NCBI GenBank assembly: GCA_937889595.1
Contig: CALAOR010000058.1
Coordinates: 16,530-80,529 of the forward strand
Length of the DNA: 64,000 bases
DNA from: an uncultured bacterium
GTDB taxonomy: Bacteria; Oederibacteriota; PGYV01; Palsa-1178
Reading direction: 5' to 3'
Positions 27,251 to 35,364 of the stretch are shown here, piece by piece. A program made the translations under genes and the position numbers. Under the pieces are notes generated by a model. The model searched no databases, had not been told where the DNA came from, and worked only from the letters and a program-made list of their open reading frames with translations. How positions within the stretch are numbered: position 1 is the stretch's first letter; each line of letters opens with the position of its first letter.

Positions 27251-28750
27251 GTGTTAAGACAGCAGGGTATAAAGGCTTTGCCATATATCATAAGCGCGGT
27301 CATGGTGGGAACCGTGACCGTCTTGTGCCTGTTACTCAACGGCCATATTGACCCGGCGAATTTTGCCGTCATCTATATATTGGCCGTTGTTTTGAGCGCG
27401 GTATGGTGGGGGATGTGGCCGTCCATATTCACATCGATCCTCGGGGTGCTGGCGTTTGATTTTTTCTTTGTCCATCCCCTGTTAACATTTGCCGTAAGTG
27501 ATTTAAGCTACATATATATTTTTGCCGGATACCTTGTCGTGGGCATAGTTGTGAGCCTTGTGGCGTCCAGGGCCAGGGAACAGGCCAGACAGGCGCAGGG
27601 TCGCGAGCAGAGGACACTTGTGCTATACAGGTTAAGCAGGGAACTTGCGGCGAGCGACTCCATTGAAGAGGTCGCCGCAGCTATAAAAAAAAATACCGGA
27701 GAGCTCCTTGAGTGCTCCACGGCCATATACACCGGTCGTTCAAATGAGCTTTTTTTGACTGCCGCTGACGCTGATTTTCCGGTTGACGAGCACGAACGCG
27801 CTGTTGCCACATGGGTTTTGGTCAACGGTTCCGCGGCCGGGGCTTTGACGCGAACTCTTGCCGCCTCGAAGGGGTTGTACGTGCCGCTGAAGACCGTCCA
27901 GGGAACCATAGGCGTACTGGGGCTTTACAAGTGGGATAACGGGGTTTATGATATGGAAATGATAGAGGCTCTCTCCAGCCAGTCAAGCGTCGCGCTTCAG
28001 CGCGCCATCCTCGCGGAGGAGGCCAGGCTGGCCGACAGGGCAAAAGAAAACAACAGGCTTCAGGCAGTGCTGCTTAATTCCATTTCGCACGACCTGCGAA
28101 CTCCGCTGGTTTCCATCACCGGCGCCTTAAGCACGTTAAAACAGGATTTTGACTCCATGGACCCCGAGGTGCGTTCCGAAATGCTGGAAACCGCGCATGA
28201 GGAATCGCTGCACTTAAACAGGCTTGTAGGCAACCTGCTCGATATAACCCGGGTTGAATCAGGGACCCTGAAAATAAATATCAAACCCTGCGATCTCCGT
28301 GATGTCATAGGTTCGTCTTTGCGGGTATTGAAGGACAGGATGGAAAACAGGAAAGCCGTTGTTGACATATCGGAGGGTATATTTGAAGTGCCCATGGATT
28401 TTGTCCTGATGATGAGGGTCTTTATGAACCTCATAGACAATGCGGTAAAATATTCCGCGACTGAATCGGTAATAAAAATATCAGCGGCGATTTCAGGCGA
28501 AAATGTTCTTATAAAAGTCGTCGATAACGGATTCGGCATACCGGCCAAGGACCTTGAACGCATATTTGACAAGTTTTACCGGGCCGAAAAACCCAGGCAG
28601 GTGGCGGGAAGCGGCCTTGGCTTGTCTATTTGCCGTGGGATAGTTGAGGCCCACCATGGCAGGATATGGGCCCAAAACAATCCGGCCGGAGGCGCGTCGA
28701 TATGCATGGAACTTCCGGCATATATAAAGGAAGAAAAACATGGAAAATAA
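27251..28750 (+). CDS. kdpD: KdpD C-terminal half: membrane sensor histidine kinase
   Basis: 499 residues, GTG start at 27251 that overlaps the stop of an eight-codon frame (27225-27251). Order: DUF4118 four-helix membrane domain (about 10-105, with FDFFFVHPLLTFAVSDLSY), GAF-like region (125-260), HisKA with phospho-acceptor His280 in SHDLRTPLVSITGAL, HATPase with NLIDNAVKYS, DNGFGIP and GSGLGLSICRGIVEAHHGRI. It corresponds to the C-terminal half of classical KdpD; the N-terminal P-loop and Usp half is absent and encoded separately at 29441. It should phosphorylate KdpE, whose start overlaps its end by 11 bases. Confidence 0.9.
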   Translation: MLRQQGIKALPYIISAVMVGTVTVLCLLLNGHIDPANFAVIYILAVVLSAVWWGMWPSIFTSILGVLAFDFFFVHPLLTFAVSDLSYIYIFAGYLVVGIVVSLVASRAREQARQAQGREQRTLVLYRLSRELAASDSIEEVAAAIKKNTGELLECSTAIYTGRSNELFLTAADADFPVDEHERAVATWVLVNGSAAGALTRTLAASKGLYVPLKTVQGTIGVLGLYKWDNGVYDMEMIEALSSQSSVALQRAILAEEARLADRAKENNRLQAVLLNSISHDLRTPLVSITGALSTLKQDFDSMDPEVRSEMLETAHEESLHLNRLVGNLLDITRVESGTLKINIKPCDLRDVIGSSLRVLKDRMENRKAVVDISEGIFEVPMDFVLMMRVFMNLIDNAVKYSATESVIKISAAISGENVLIKVVDNGFGIPAKDLERIFDKFYRAEKPRQVAGSGLGLSICRGIVEAHHGRIWAQNNPAGGASICMELPAYIKEEKHGK

Positions 28751-29441
28751 GCCGGGGTTAAGCGTGCTTGTGGTGGATGATGAACGGACCATAAGGTCTT
28801 TTTTAAAGGCAACCCTTAAGTCAAAAGGGTATTCGGTAAGCGAGGCAAAAGACGGCGCGACAGCCAATGAACTTACCGCAAGTTTAAACCCGGACCTGGT
28901 CATTCTTGACCTTGGGCTGCCGGACATGGACGGATTGGATGTGTTAAAAAATATAAGAAAAGCATCCAATGTGCCTGTCATAATACTTTCTGTAAGGGAC
29001 GATGAGTCGGATAAGATAGCGGCGCTTGATATGGGCGCGGACGATTACCTGACAAAACCTTTTGACGCGGGCGAGCTTCTGGCAAGGATAAGGTCCGTGC
29101 TGAGGAGAATACAGCCGGGAACGGCTGATACAGTTTATAAAACCGGAAAGCTGACAATGGATACCGCAAGGCACCAGGTCACGATAGGAAAGGAACCTGT
29201 AAAGCTTACGCCGATGGAATATGATTTTTTAAAAATGCTTGTTATATCAGGCGGCAGGGTTGTCACACATAAGAGGATACTGAAAGATATCTGGAACAGG
29301 GATGAAGAAACAGACGACGCGATGCATCTTTTAAGGGTGACTGTGAGTAATATACGCAATAAGATCGAACCGGACCCGAACAGGCCGGTTTATATCACCA
29401 CGGAGCCGGGCATAGGTTACAGGCTCTCCGAGGAGGAATAA
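28740..29441 (+). CDS. kdpE: KdpE response regulator
   Basis: 233 residues. Receiver domain 8-122 with acidic pocket DDE, phospho-acceptor Asp57 (VILDLGLPDMDGL) and conserved Thr/Lys (ILSVRDDE; DYLTKPFDAGEL). C-terminal OmpR-type winged helix (about 130-230: LTPMEYDFLKMLVISGGRVVTHKRIL, LRVTVSNIRNKIEPDP, ITTEPGIGYRL). Activates kdp transcription in other bacteria. Sits between the two KdpD halves with overlaps on both sides, so stoichiometry is probably set by coupling. Confidence 0.95.
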   Translation: MENKPGLSVLVVDDERTIRSFLKATLKSKGYSVSEAKDGATANELTASLNPDLVILDLGLPDMDGLDVLKNIRKASNVPVIILSVRDDESDKIAALDMGADDYLTKPFDAGELLARIRSVLRRIQPGTADTVYKTGKLTMDTARHQVTIGKEPVKLTPMEYDFLKMLVISGGRVVTHKRILKDIWNRDEETDDAMHLLRVTVSNIRNKIEPDPNRPVYITTEPGIGYRLSEEE

Positions 29442-31501
29442 TGGGTGTTGATGACGAAGTTTTAAAACCAGACCCGCAGGCGCTATTGAACGAACTTAAA
29501 ATGGAAAGCGGTTCAAAAGCAAAATTGAAAATATTCCTTGGGTACGCCCCGGGCGTGGGCAAGACCTATTCCATGCTCGAACAGGCGCGCTCATTAAAGG
29601 CCCGCGGGATCGATGTGGTTGTGGGCGTGGTAGAGACCCATAAGAGGGCTGATACAGCAGCTCTTCTGGAAGGCCTTGAGGTCCTGCCGCTTAAGGAAAT
29701 AAATTACAAGGGAGTTGTACTAAAGGAATTTGACCTGGAATCGGCTTTGAAGAGGGCGCCAAAAGTAATTTTAATTGATGAACTGGCGCATTCAAACGCA
29801 CCGGGTTTTACGCATTTAAAACGGTACCAGGATGTCGAGGACCTTATCACCAACGGTATAGACGTATATACCACCGTGAACATACAGCATTTTGAAAGCG
29901 TTAACGATGTGGTTGCGGGGGTGACCGGGGTCAAGGTGCAGGAAACCGTGCCTGACAGCATGCTTGATGAAGCCGGTGAAGTTGAGATTGTCGATATTCC
30001 CATAGAAGAACTGCATCTGAGGTTGAAGGAAGGAAAAGTATATATACCCGAGCAGGCAAAAAAAGCTGTTGAGCAGTACTTCAAAAGGTCGAACCTGCTT
30101 GCCCTGCGCGAGATAACCCTGCGAAGGGTCGCGACAAAACTTGACACCGAACTTGTGAATTACATGAAAGCCAAGGCAATTATGGGGCCATGGCCGGTAA
30201 CGGACCGCCTTCTTGTCTGTGTATCGCCGTCGCCTTTTTCAAGGCAGCTCATCCGCAAAGCCTATCAACTGGCGGAATCCACAAAAGCGGAGTGGTATGC
30301 TCTTTATGTAGAATCGGTTTCGCAGCTGAACTTGGACGATACCACAAGGGCAAAGTTGGCCGAGACGCTCGAATTCGCAGAGGAGCTCGGGGCCAAGGTG
30401 CGGACAATCTCCGGAAGCGACGTCGCCGAAGAAGTGCTTAAATTCTCCGAAAGCGAGAAGATCACAAAAATAATGATGGGCAAGCCGCCTAAAAAATTCA
30501 TGGCGGATATGTTCAATCTGTCGCCGGCGTCCAAGATAATCAACTCAAAAAAAGAGATAGACATATACCTGATAGAACCAAAGTTTGAGGATAATGAAAA
30601 AGAACCAGGGACAGGCAAAGCACAGGTCAGGCAGGGCTTTAAGGTTTTGGATTATTTTTACAGCCTGCTGACCCTAATTCCCGTGCTTGCCGTCGGATTT
30701 GTCCTGAACAAGGTGTTTAATATCGGCGGTTTTTCCACAATATTCTCGGTATCCGTCGTGTCAAGCGCCTATTTGTTCGGCATGGGGCCGGCTATATTCG
30801 TGTCTGTGTTGAGTGTGTTATTTTATGACTTTTTATTTGTCAAACCCTATTATTCGCTGACCATTACAAATCCGGAATATGCGGTTGAATTGATCATATT
30901 CCTTGCGGTTTCCTTTGCGATGGCCGAATTGACACGGCTGTTCAGGCGGCAAAAAGAGGCGTTAAGAATAAGGCTGGAAAACATACGAACGCTCGAGCAG
31001 ATGGGAAGGGAACTGCTTGGGGTGCCTTCCATCGAGTCTGTCATGGAATCAACGGTTGAAAATAAGAACAGTGAGATAATAGAAACGATACAGCTGATAA
31101 ATGTCGACATACTGGAACAAGTTGCCGGGATAGTTTCGGCTTATTTAAGCAGGGTGCTGAAAGAACCGAACATGGTCATATTCAAGGACCGTGACAACAA
31201 ACTTAAAGTCTGGGCCCATTCCGTGGAAAGCGCTCTGATGTCACAGAACGATCATGCCATCGCCAACTGGGTATATGAAAAGGGAGAACCCGCTGGGCTT
31301 GGGTCCAGGACACTGGTAGCCTCGGAATATGTTTTTTTTCCAATGACGGCAAAAAGCGGCACAACCGGGGTTATTGCCATGAAAACGGACCTTTCGATTA
31401 TGCTTCCGCAGGACAGGTACTTTATAACCGCAATAGCCAACTTTGCCGCCATTGCTGCGGAAAAGTGCGTGAAGTTGATGGGTAAAAAGAATCCCGATTA
31501 A
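29441..31501 (+). CDS. KdpD N-terminal half: P-loop, Usp and DUF4118 sensor without kinase
   Basis: 686 residues. Residues 27-235 are the KdpD sensor domain with Walker A GYAPGVGKT (Lys41) and the segment DELAHSNAPG; 250-375 is a universal-stress-protein (Usp) domain; 405-500 is a DUF4118 four-helix membrane region (YFYSLLTLIPVLAVGFVLNK, YDFLFVKPYYSLTITNPEY); 510-680 is a helical and GAF-like part. There is no HisKA or HATPase domain, although the protein ends naturally. Membrane and GAF parts therefore occur in both halves, which argues against a simple frameshift of one ancestral gene. In classical KdpD the N-terminal domains sense K+ and c-di-AMP. ATG overlaps the kdpE stop by one base. 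Confidence 0.88.
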   Translation: MGVDDEVLKPDPQALLNELKMESGSKAKLKIFLGYAPGVGKTYSMLEQARSLKARGIDVVVGVVETHKRADTAALLEGLEVLPLKEINYKGVVLKEFDLESALKRAPKVILIDELAHSNAPGFTHLKRYQDVEDLITNGIDVYTTVNIQHFESVNDVVAGVTGVKVQETVPDSMLDEAGEVEIVDIPIEELHLRLKEGKVYIPEQAKKAVEQYFKRSNLLALREITLRRVATKLDTELVNYMKAKAIMGPWPVTDRLLVCVSPSPFSRQLIRKAYQLAESTKAEWYALYVESVSQLNLDDTTRAKLAETLEFAEELGAKVRTISGSDVAEEVLKFSESEKITKIMMGKPPKKFMADMFNLSPASKIINSKKEIDIYLIEPKFEDNEKEPGTGKAQVRQGFKVLDYFYSLLTLIPVLAVGFVLNKVFNIGGFSTIFSVSVVSSAYLFGMGPAIFVSVLSVLFYDFLFVKPYYSLTITNPEYAVELIIFLAVSFAMAELTRLFRRQKEALRIRLENIRTLEQMGRELLGVPSIESVMESTVENKNSEIIETIQLINVDILEQVAGIVSAYLSRVLKEPNMVIFKDRDNKLKVWAHSVESALMSQNDHAIANWVYEKGEPAGLGSRTLVASEYVFFPMTAKSGTTGVIAMKTDLSIMLPQDRYFITAIANFAAIAAEKCVKLMGKKNPD

Positions 31502-31539
31502 ATTAATAAATTGCTGAGAGTGCAGTAGGAGGCAATATC

Positions 31540-32511
31540 ATGATGATCAAGGCAGGAATCAGGGAGTTTTTATGGATGGCTGCGGGCGGCGTTGTATTTG
31601 CCGTGATTACCGTCATTGTGCTGCATTTTCAGACAGGGCAGAGTCCTGCTGAAAAAATATCGTCTAAGGTATTGCGGTCGGACCTCGTGTCCGGCATGAG
31701 GTTGACCCTGACCTCGTCCTCTGAAGCGGAAAAAAGCGCTGTTTTGGCCGTTACAGACGAGGATTCGCGGACTTTTGCGGATCAATCGCGCAAGGCCGCC
31801 GGGGAAGTGGAGCAGGAGCGGGTGAAATTGGGGGAACTCCTGACAGCGGGCGGAACCGGGAAAGAAAAAGATCTTTTTGCCCGATTCTCTGCGGCATTCA
31901 TCGAATTGCGGCGTATCGACGGGATTTTGCTGGACCTGGCTGTAAAGAATACAAATTTGAAAGCTTATAGTCTTGCCTTTGGTCCGGCTGCCGAAAAGTT
32001 AAAGGAAATGAACACCAGCATTTCCAGGCTTGTGGAGAAAAGCGCCGGTTCTCCGGATTCGGAAAAAATCGCGTTGTATGCTTTTGGCGCGCAGACCGCG
32101 GCGCTGCGCATACAGGCTCTCCTTGCGCCTCACATCGCGGAAGAAAGCGGCAAAAAAATGGATGATATGGAAGCGTTGATGGCAAGGGAAGACTTGCAGG
32201 TAAAAAAAGATTTTGCAGGCCTTAGTATAATCCCTAAATTAAAGGGGGATCCGGATATTGAAACTGCGAAATCTGATTATGAGTTATTCGGCGGCATTAG
32301 GATACAGATCCTCGCGCTTTCCCGGGAAAATACGAATGTCCGCTCTCTTGCAATGTCCCTTGGACAAAAACGCAGGGTGTTTTTTATGTGTCAGGATATA
32401 TTATCAACCCTTCAGCAGGCAATCCAGGAAGAGCCTATCCCCGGTGTAAACGGCGGTCTGCTTTTGAATCCCCGTTCCCTTGAGCCTGCAAAAAATGCAA
32501 TAAAGAATTAG
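31540..32511 (+). CDS. Membrane-anchored periplasmic helical protein in the potassium island
   Basis: 323 residues. One N-terminal membrane helix (about 10-29, FLWMAAGGVVFAVITVIVLHF) with no clear cleavage site, then roughly 290 residues of long, charged amphipathic helices suggesting a four-helix-bundle domain like those of chemoreceptor or sensor periplasmic regions. No cytoplasmic output domain follows. The family is not recognised. It lies 38 bases behind the KdpD sensor half with AGGAGG upstream, so it is likely part of the same operon and may be an accessory to the sensor; this is inference from place. Confidence 0.6.
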   Translation: MMIKAGIREFLWMAAGGVVFAVITVIVLHFQTGQSPAEKISSKVLRSDLVSGMRLTLTSSSEAEKSAVLAVTDEDSRTFADQSRKAAGEVEQERVKLGELLTAGGTGKEKDLFARFSAAFIELRRIDGILLDLAVKNTNLKAYSLAFGPAAEKLKEMNTSISRLVEKSAGSPDSEKIALYAFGAQTAALRIQALLAPHIAEESGKKMDDMEALMAREDLQVKKDFAGLSIIPKLKGDPDIETAKSDYELFGGIRIQILALSRENTNVRSLAMSLGQKRRVFFMCQDILSTLQQAIQEEPIPGVNGGLLLNPRSLEPAKNAIKN

Positions 32512-32581
32512 TGATAATATGCAGCGTTGGATAAAAAATATGTACAGACCTTTAATGCTATTTTCAAGACTTACAATTCTC

Positions 32582-32609
32582 TTGCTTTTTGCATGTTTTC
32601 CTATATAAT
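32582..32609 (+). promoter_or_regulatory. Promoter of the potassium permease
   Basis: TTGCTT at 32582-32587, 16-base spacer, consensus TATAAT at 32604-32609. It stands 206 bases ahead of the permease ATG, so it gives that gene separate transcription and a leader of about 200 bases. Confidence 0.6.
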
Positions 32610-32615
32610 CTTCAA

Positions 32616-32800
32616 ATTGCATCAAGGATACTTTGAAGTATACGGCTGTTATTAGACGGCTCTATATAGGACAAAAATTATAAAAGCATACAAAGATAAG
32701 GCACTGCGGGCAGGTATGGCCGCGGGCTTTCAGACCTGCCGGCGAAAAGCAGTAAAATCCCCCAATAATCATATTTTTTATCGGCATAACTTTATTTGAT
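32616..32800 (+). promoter_or_regulatory. Structured 5' leader of the potassium permease
   Basis: A nested stem can form: ACTGC (32703-32707) with GCAGT (32749-32753), enclosing GGCAGGT (32709-32715) with ACCTGCC (32734-32740). An imperfect pair lies upstream (GACGGCTCTATATAGGAC region). The stem is followed by AATCCCCC and 50 AT-rich bases. Potassium transporter mRNAs are often controlled by c-di-AMP riboswitches, but I cannot match the conserved ydaO core here, so the class is unknown. No gene is seen in 32512-32814. Confidence 0.35.
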
Positions 32801-32814
32801 TTAATAGGAGAAAC

Positions 32815-34806
32815 ATGGAGAACCACAAGGGTTTATTCGGGAAAACAAAGGAATTTTTTATCGGCGGCGCAAGAAGCGTGCGCGATCCGAAAATATTCCA
32901 CCAGATCTCATTAATCGCGCTTTTAGCCTGGATAGGGCTGGGAGCCGACGGTATGACCTCGTCGTGCTATGGGCCGGAAGAATCGTTTTTGACCCTTGGC
33001 GCCCATTATGCACTCGGCATATTCGTGGCATTGGCCACAATGATAACGATATTTGTGGTAAGCGCCAGCTATTCACAGTTGATAGAACTTTTCCCGGCGG
33101 GCGGCGGCGGCTATCTGGTGGCGAGCAAACTGCTCTCCCCGGAGCTTGGCGTTATCTCGGGATCCGCCCTTATCATCGATTATGTGCTGACTATTAGCCT
33201 TTCAATAGCCTCGGGAGCAGATGCTCTCTTTTCCTTTTTACCGGTACATTTCCAGGTTTATAAGTTCTGGGTCGCCATTGGCGGGGTTTTGCTGCTGATG
33301 ATAATGAACTTAAGGGGGGTTAAGGAATCCATAGCTGTTATATCCCCGATATTTATAGTTTTTGTCGTCACCCACCTTATCATAATCATGTATTCATTTT
33401 TTGTCAATGCCGGGAACGCCCATGTGGTGGTTACCCAGACGGTAATGGATATCAAGTCGACGGCTTCAGTGCTCGGAATCGGCGGGATGATGGTCCTTAT
33501 GCTGAAGGCCTATTCCATGGGAGCCGGTACTTTCACCGGGATAGAAGCTGTTTCCAACGGCGTCAATATATTCGCCGAGCCAAAGGTGAAAAATGCGAAA
33601 AAAACCATGCTATACATGGCATCGTCGCTGACTTTTCTTGTGGTGGGAATAACCGTTTCATATGTCCTTTATAAGGTGACCCCGCAGGCTGGCAGGACGC
33701 TTAACGCGGTCCTGTTTGAGACCGTGGTCAAAGGATGGGGTTCTTTCGGTTCGGTTTTTGTCCAGATAACCCTGGTATCCGAAGCCGCGCTGCTTTTCGT
33801 GGCGGCCCAGACCGGGTTCATAGACGGACCCAGGGTCATCGCGAACATGGCCAAGGACCATTGGATGCCGTCAAGGTTCGCGCTTTTATCGGACAGGCTA
33901 GTGGCAAAAAACGGTATATTTATCATGAGCCTGGCGGCCATTTGCACGTTGTTTATTTCCAAAGGGTCGGTAAAATACATGGTTGTACTGTATTCGATAA
34001 ACGTTTTCATAACTTTTTCACTGTCGCAGCTCGGCATGGTTATACACTGGTGGCAGGCAGATAAAAAAGAGAAGAACCGCAAGAGAAAGCTTCTTGTCAA
34101 CGCCGTGGGTTTTGTAATGACGGCATTTATCCTTGTGGTGGTCACCGCCGTAAAGCTTAAAGAAGGCGGCTGGATCACGGTGGTTATCACGTCGGGGCTG
34201 GTGTTCCTTTGTTTCTATATCAAAAAGCATTATAATGCGACTGGCAAGCAACTGCTGAAGCTGGATTCGCTGATAGAAGCCGCGGCAACATACTCGCCGG
34301 AGATACTCGATGAAAAGAAAAAGATAAAAGACCCGGCATACGACCCGTCCGGAAAGACAGCGGTTGTTTTTGTGAACGGATTTAACGGCCTGGGCATGCA
34401 TACGGCTCTAAGCGTGGTAAGGCTGTTTGGGAACACGTTTAAGAACTTTATCTTCGCGCAAATAGGCGTTATCGACACGGGCAATTTCAAGGGCACGGAT
34501 GAGGTTGACAAACTGCAGACATTTATTACGGGCGAAGTCAATTCTTATGTGGACTTTTTCAAGGGAAACGGCTTCTACGCCGAGGGGTATACCTCAATAG
34601 GGACCGAAGTCGTGGAGGAAGCGAACAAGATAGTCCCGAAGATCAGGGACAAGTATTCCGAACCCATATTCTTCGGCGGCCAGCTGGTTTTTAAGGAAGA
34701 TACTTTCATGAACAATATGCTTCACAACTATATTGTATTCCAGATGCAGCAATCGTTTTATCACCAGGGGATAACCTTCGTGATACTGCCGATACGGGTG
34801 TACTAA
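32815..34806 (+). CDS. APC-superfamily potassium permease, KimA-like
   Basis: 663 residues with about 12 membrane helices between residues 30 and 475, then a cytosolic domain of about 180 residues. The N-terminal cytosolic lead and first helix (DPKIFHQISLIALLAWIGLGADGMTSSCYGPEESF) are very like the KimA (YdaO) proton-coupled K+ importer, and the GMTSSCYGPEE loop is the family ion-site region. The C-terminal part (VVFVNGFNGLGMHTALSVVRLF) resembles the regulatory cytosolic domain of that family. Placement next to the kdp genes supports potassium. An amino-acid substrate, as in many APC members, is the alternative. Confidence 0.78.
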   Translation: MENHKGLFGKTKEFFIGGARSVRDPKIFHQISLIALLAWIGLGADGMTSSCYGPEESFLTLGAHYALGIFVALATMITIFVVSASYSQLIELFPAGGGGYLVASKLLSPELGVISGSALIIDYVLTISLSIASGADALFSFLPVHFQVYKFWVAIGGVLLLMIMNLRGVKESIAVISPIFIVFVVTHLIIIMYSFFVNAGNAHVVVTQTVMDIKSTASVLGIGGMMVLMLKAYSMGAGTFTGIEAVSNGVNIFAEPKVKNAKKTMLYMASSLTFLVVGITVSYVLYKVTPQAGRTLNAVLFETVVKGWGSFGSVFVQITLVSEAALLFVAAQTGFIDGPRVIANMAKDHWMPSRFALLSDRLVAKNGIFIMSLAAICTLFISKGSVKYMVVLYSINVFITFSLSQLGMVIHWWQADKKEKNRKRKLLVNAVGFVMTAFILVVVTAVKLKEGGWITVVITSGLVFLCFYIKKHYNATGKQLLKLDSLIEAAATYSPEILDEKKKIKDPAYDPSGKTAVVFVNGFNGLGMHTALSVVRLFGNTFKNFIFAQIGVIDTGNFKGTDEVDKLQTFITGEVNSYVDFFKGNGFYAEGYTSIGTEVVEEANKIVPKIRDKYSEPIFFGGQLVFKEDTFMNNMLHNYIVFQMQQSFYHQGITFVILPIRVY

Positions 34807-34848
34807 AGGCCGGGCCATCCCTTTAATATAATTCCCTCCAAACTTCAC

Positions 34849-35027
34849 GTTGATCAAATCTCGATTTTCGATTCTCAAACCCGTGCAAATAGAGTAAAAA
34901 GGTTTGGTTAGATTCTTTTGTATTTTAGTTTTTAGCATCGTCTTGAAAAACAAGGCAAAAAATCTAACCAGGCGTATCCTATAAGCACTGTGCATGTTCG
35001 AGAATCGAAAATCGAGATTTGATCAAC
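34849..35027 (+). repeat. MITE-like long inverted-repeat element
   Basis: Perfect 28-base arms, 34849-34876 (starting GTTGATCAAATCTCGATTTT) and 35000-35027 (ending TCGAGATTTGATCAAC), with a nested 10-base pair TGGTTAGATT (34905-34914) and AATCTAACCA (34961-34970) and a small CTTG/CAAG tip. There is no open frame inside. The layout fits a non-autonomous mobile or hairpin element. A degenerate relative of one arm (GTTCGAGAATTGAAAATCGA) occurs at about 51570-51590. It fills much of 34807-35203, which has no gene. Confidence 0.8.
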
Positions 35028-35203
35028 CCGCCTTCGCAAATACACTCCGGCGTGCGAGCCGAAGGTTTGGACGCTATTATATATAAAAACTTAGCGGGTT
35101 TTATTTCCAAACTATTTTATCCCGCATGACAAAACCCAATAATACCCTTTACTTTAAAGGCGTTTTTTTCTATGGGCAAAACGGCCGAAGATTATGTTTT
35201 TTA

Positions 35204-35260
35204 TTGAAAGTACCGTGGAATAAGGTTATAATGAACTTCCTTGTGAAATGGTTTCACAAG
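35204..35260 (+). promoter_or_regulatory. Strong promoter with Rex/CRP-like palindromic operator on the start site
   Basis: TTGAAA at 35204-35209, 17-base spacer, perfect TATAAT at 35227-35232. The expected start point near 35239 falls at the edge of a perfect 9-base-arm palindrome, CTTGTGAAA / TTTCACAAG (35240-35260). The core TTGTGAA-N5-TTCACAA is like the Rex operator but with one extra central base; the CRP/FNR core TGTGA-N7-TCACA is likewise one base too wide. As RNA it would be a 5'-terminal hairpin. It drives the aminotransferase-aroF-tyrA-aroA-plsC-ispH-rpsA-rex operon. Two further hairpins follow in the 126-base leader (CCGTTT/AAACGG at 35285-35306, CCCGAG/CTCGGG at 35317-35339). Confidence 0.65.
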
Positions 35261-35364
35261 CCCGGCTAATTGCAGCGGGATATACCGTTTGAAATGACTA
35301 AAACGGCTATTTAAAACCCGAGGCACATAAAAACTCGGGATTATGATTGTGGGAGTTTTGAACG

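Noticed and set aside
27225..27251. Eight-codon frame whose stop overlaps the kinase GTG start
   Set aside because: Could be a leader peptide for translational coupling, but it is too short to support as a gene.
32732..32743. AGACCTGCCGGC resembles the B12 box of cobalamin riboswitches
   Set aside because: The upstream core elements are missing, the available length is too short, and the bases are explained by pairing with GGCAGGT at 32709.
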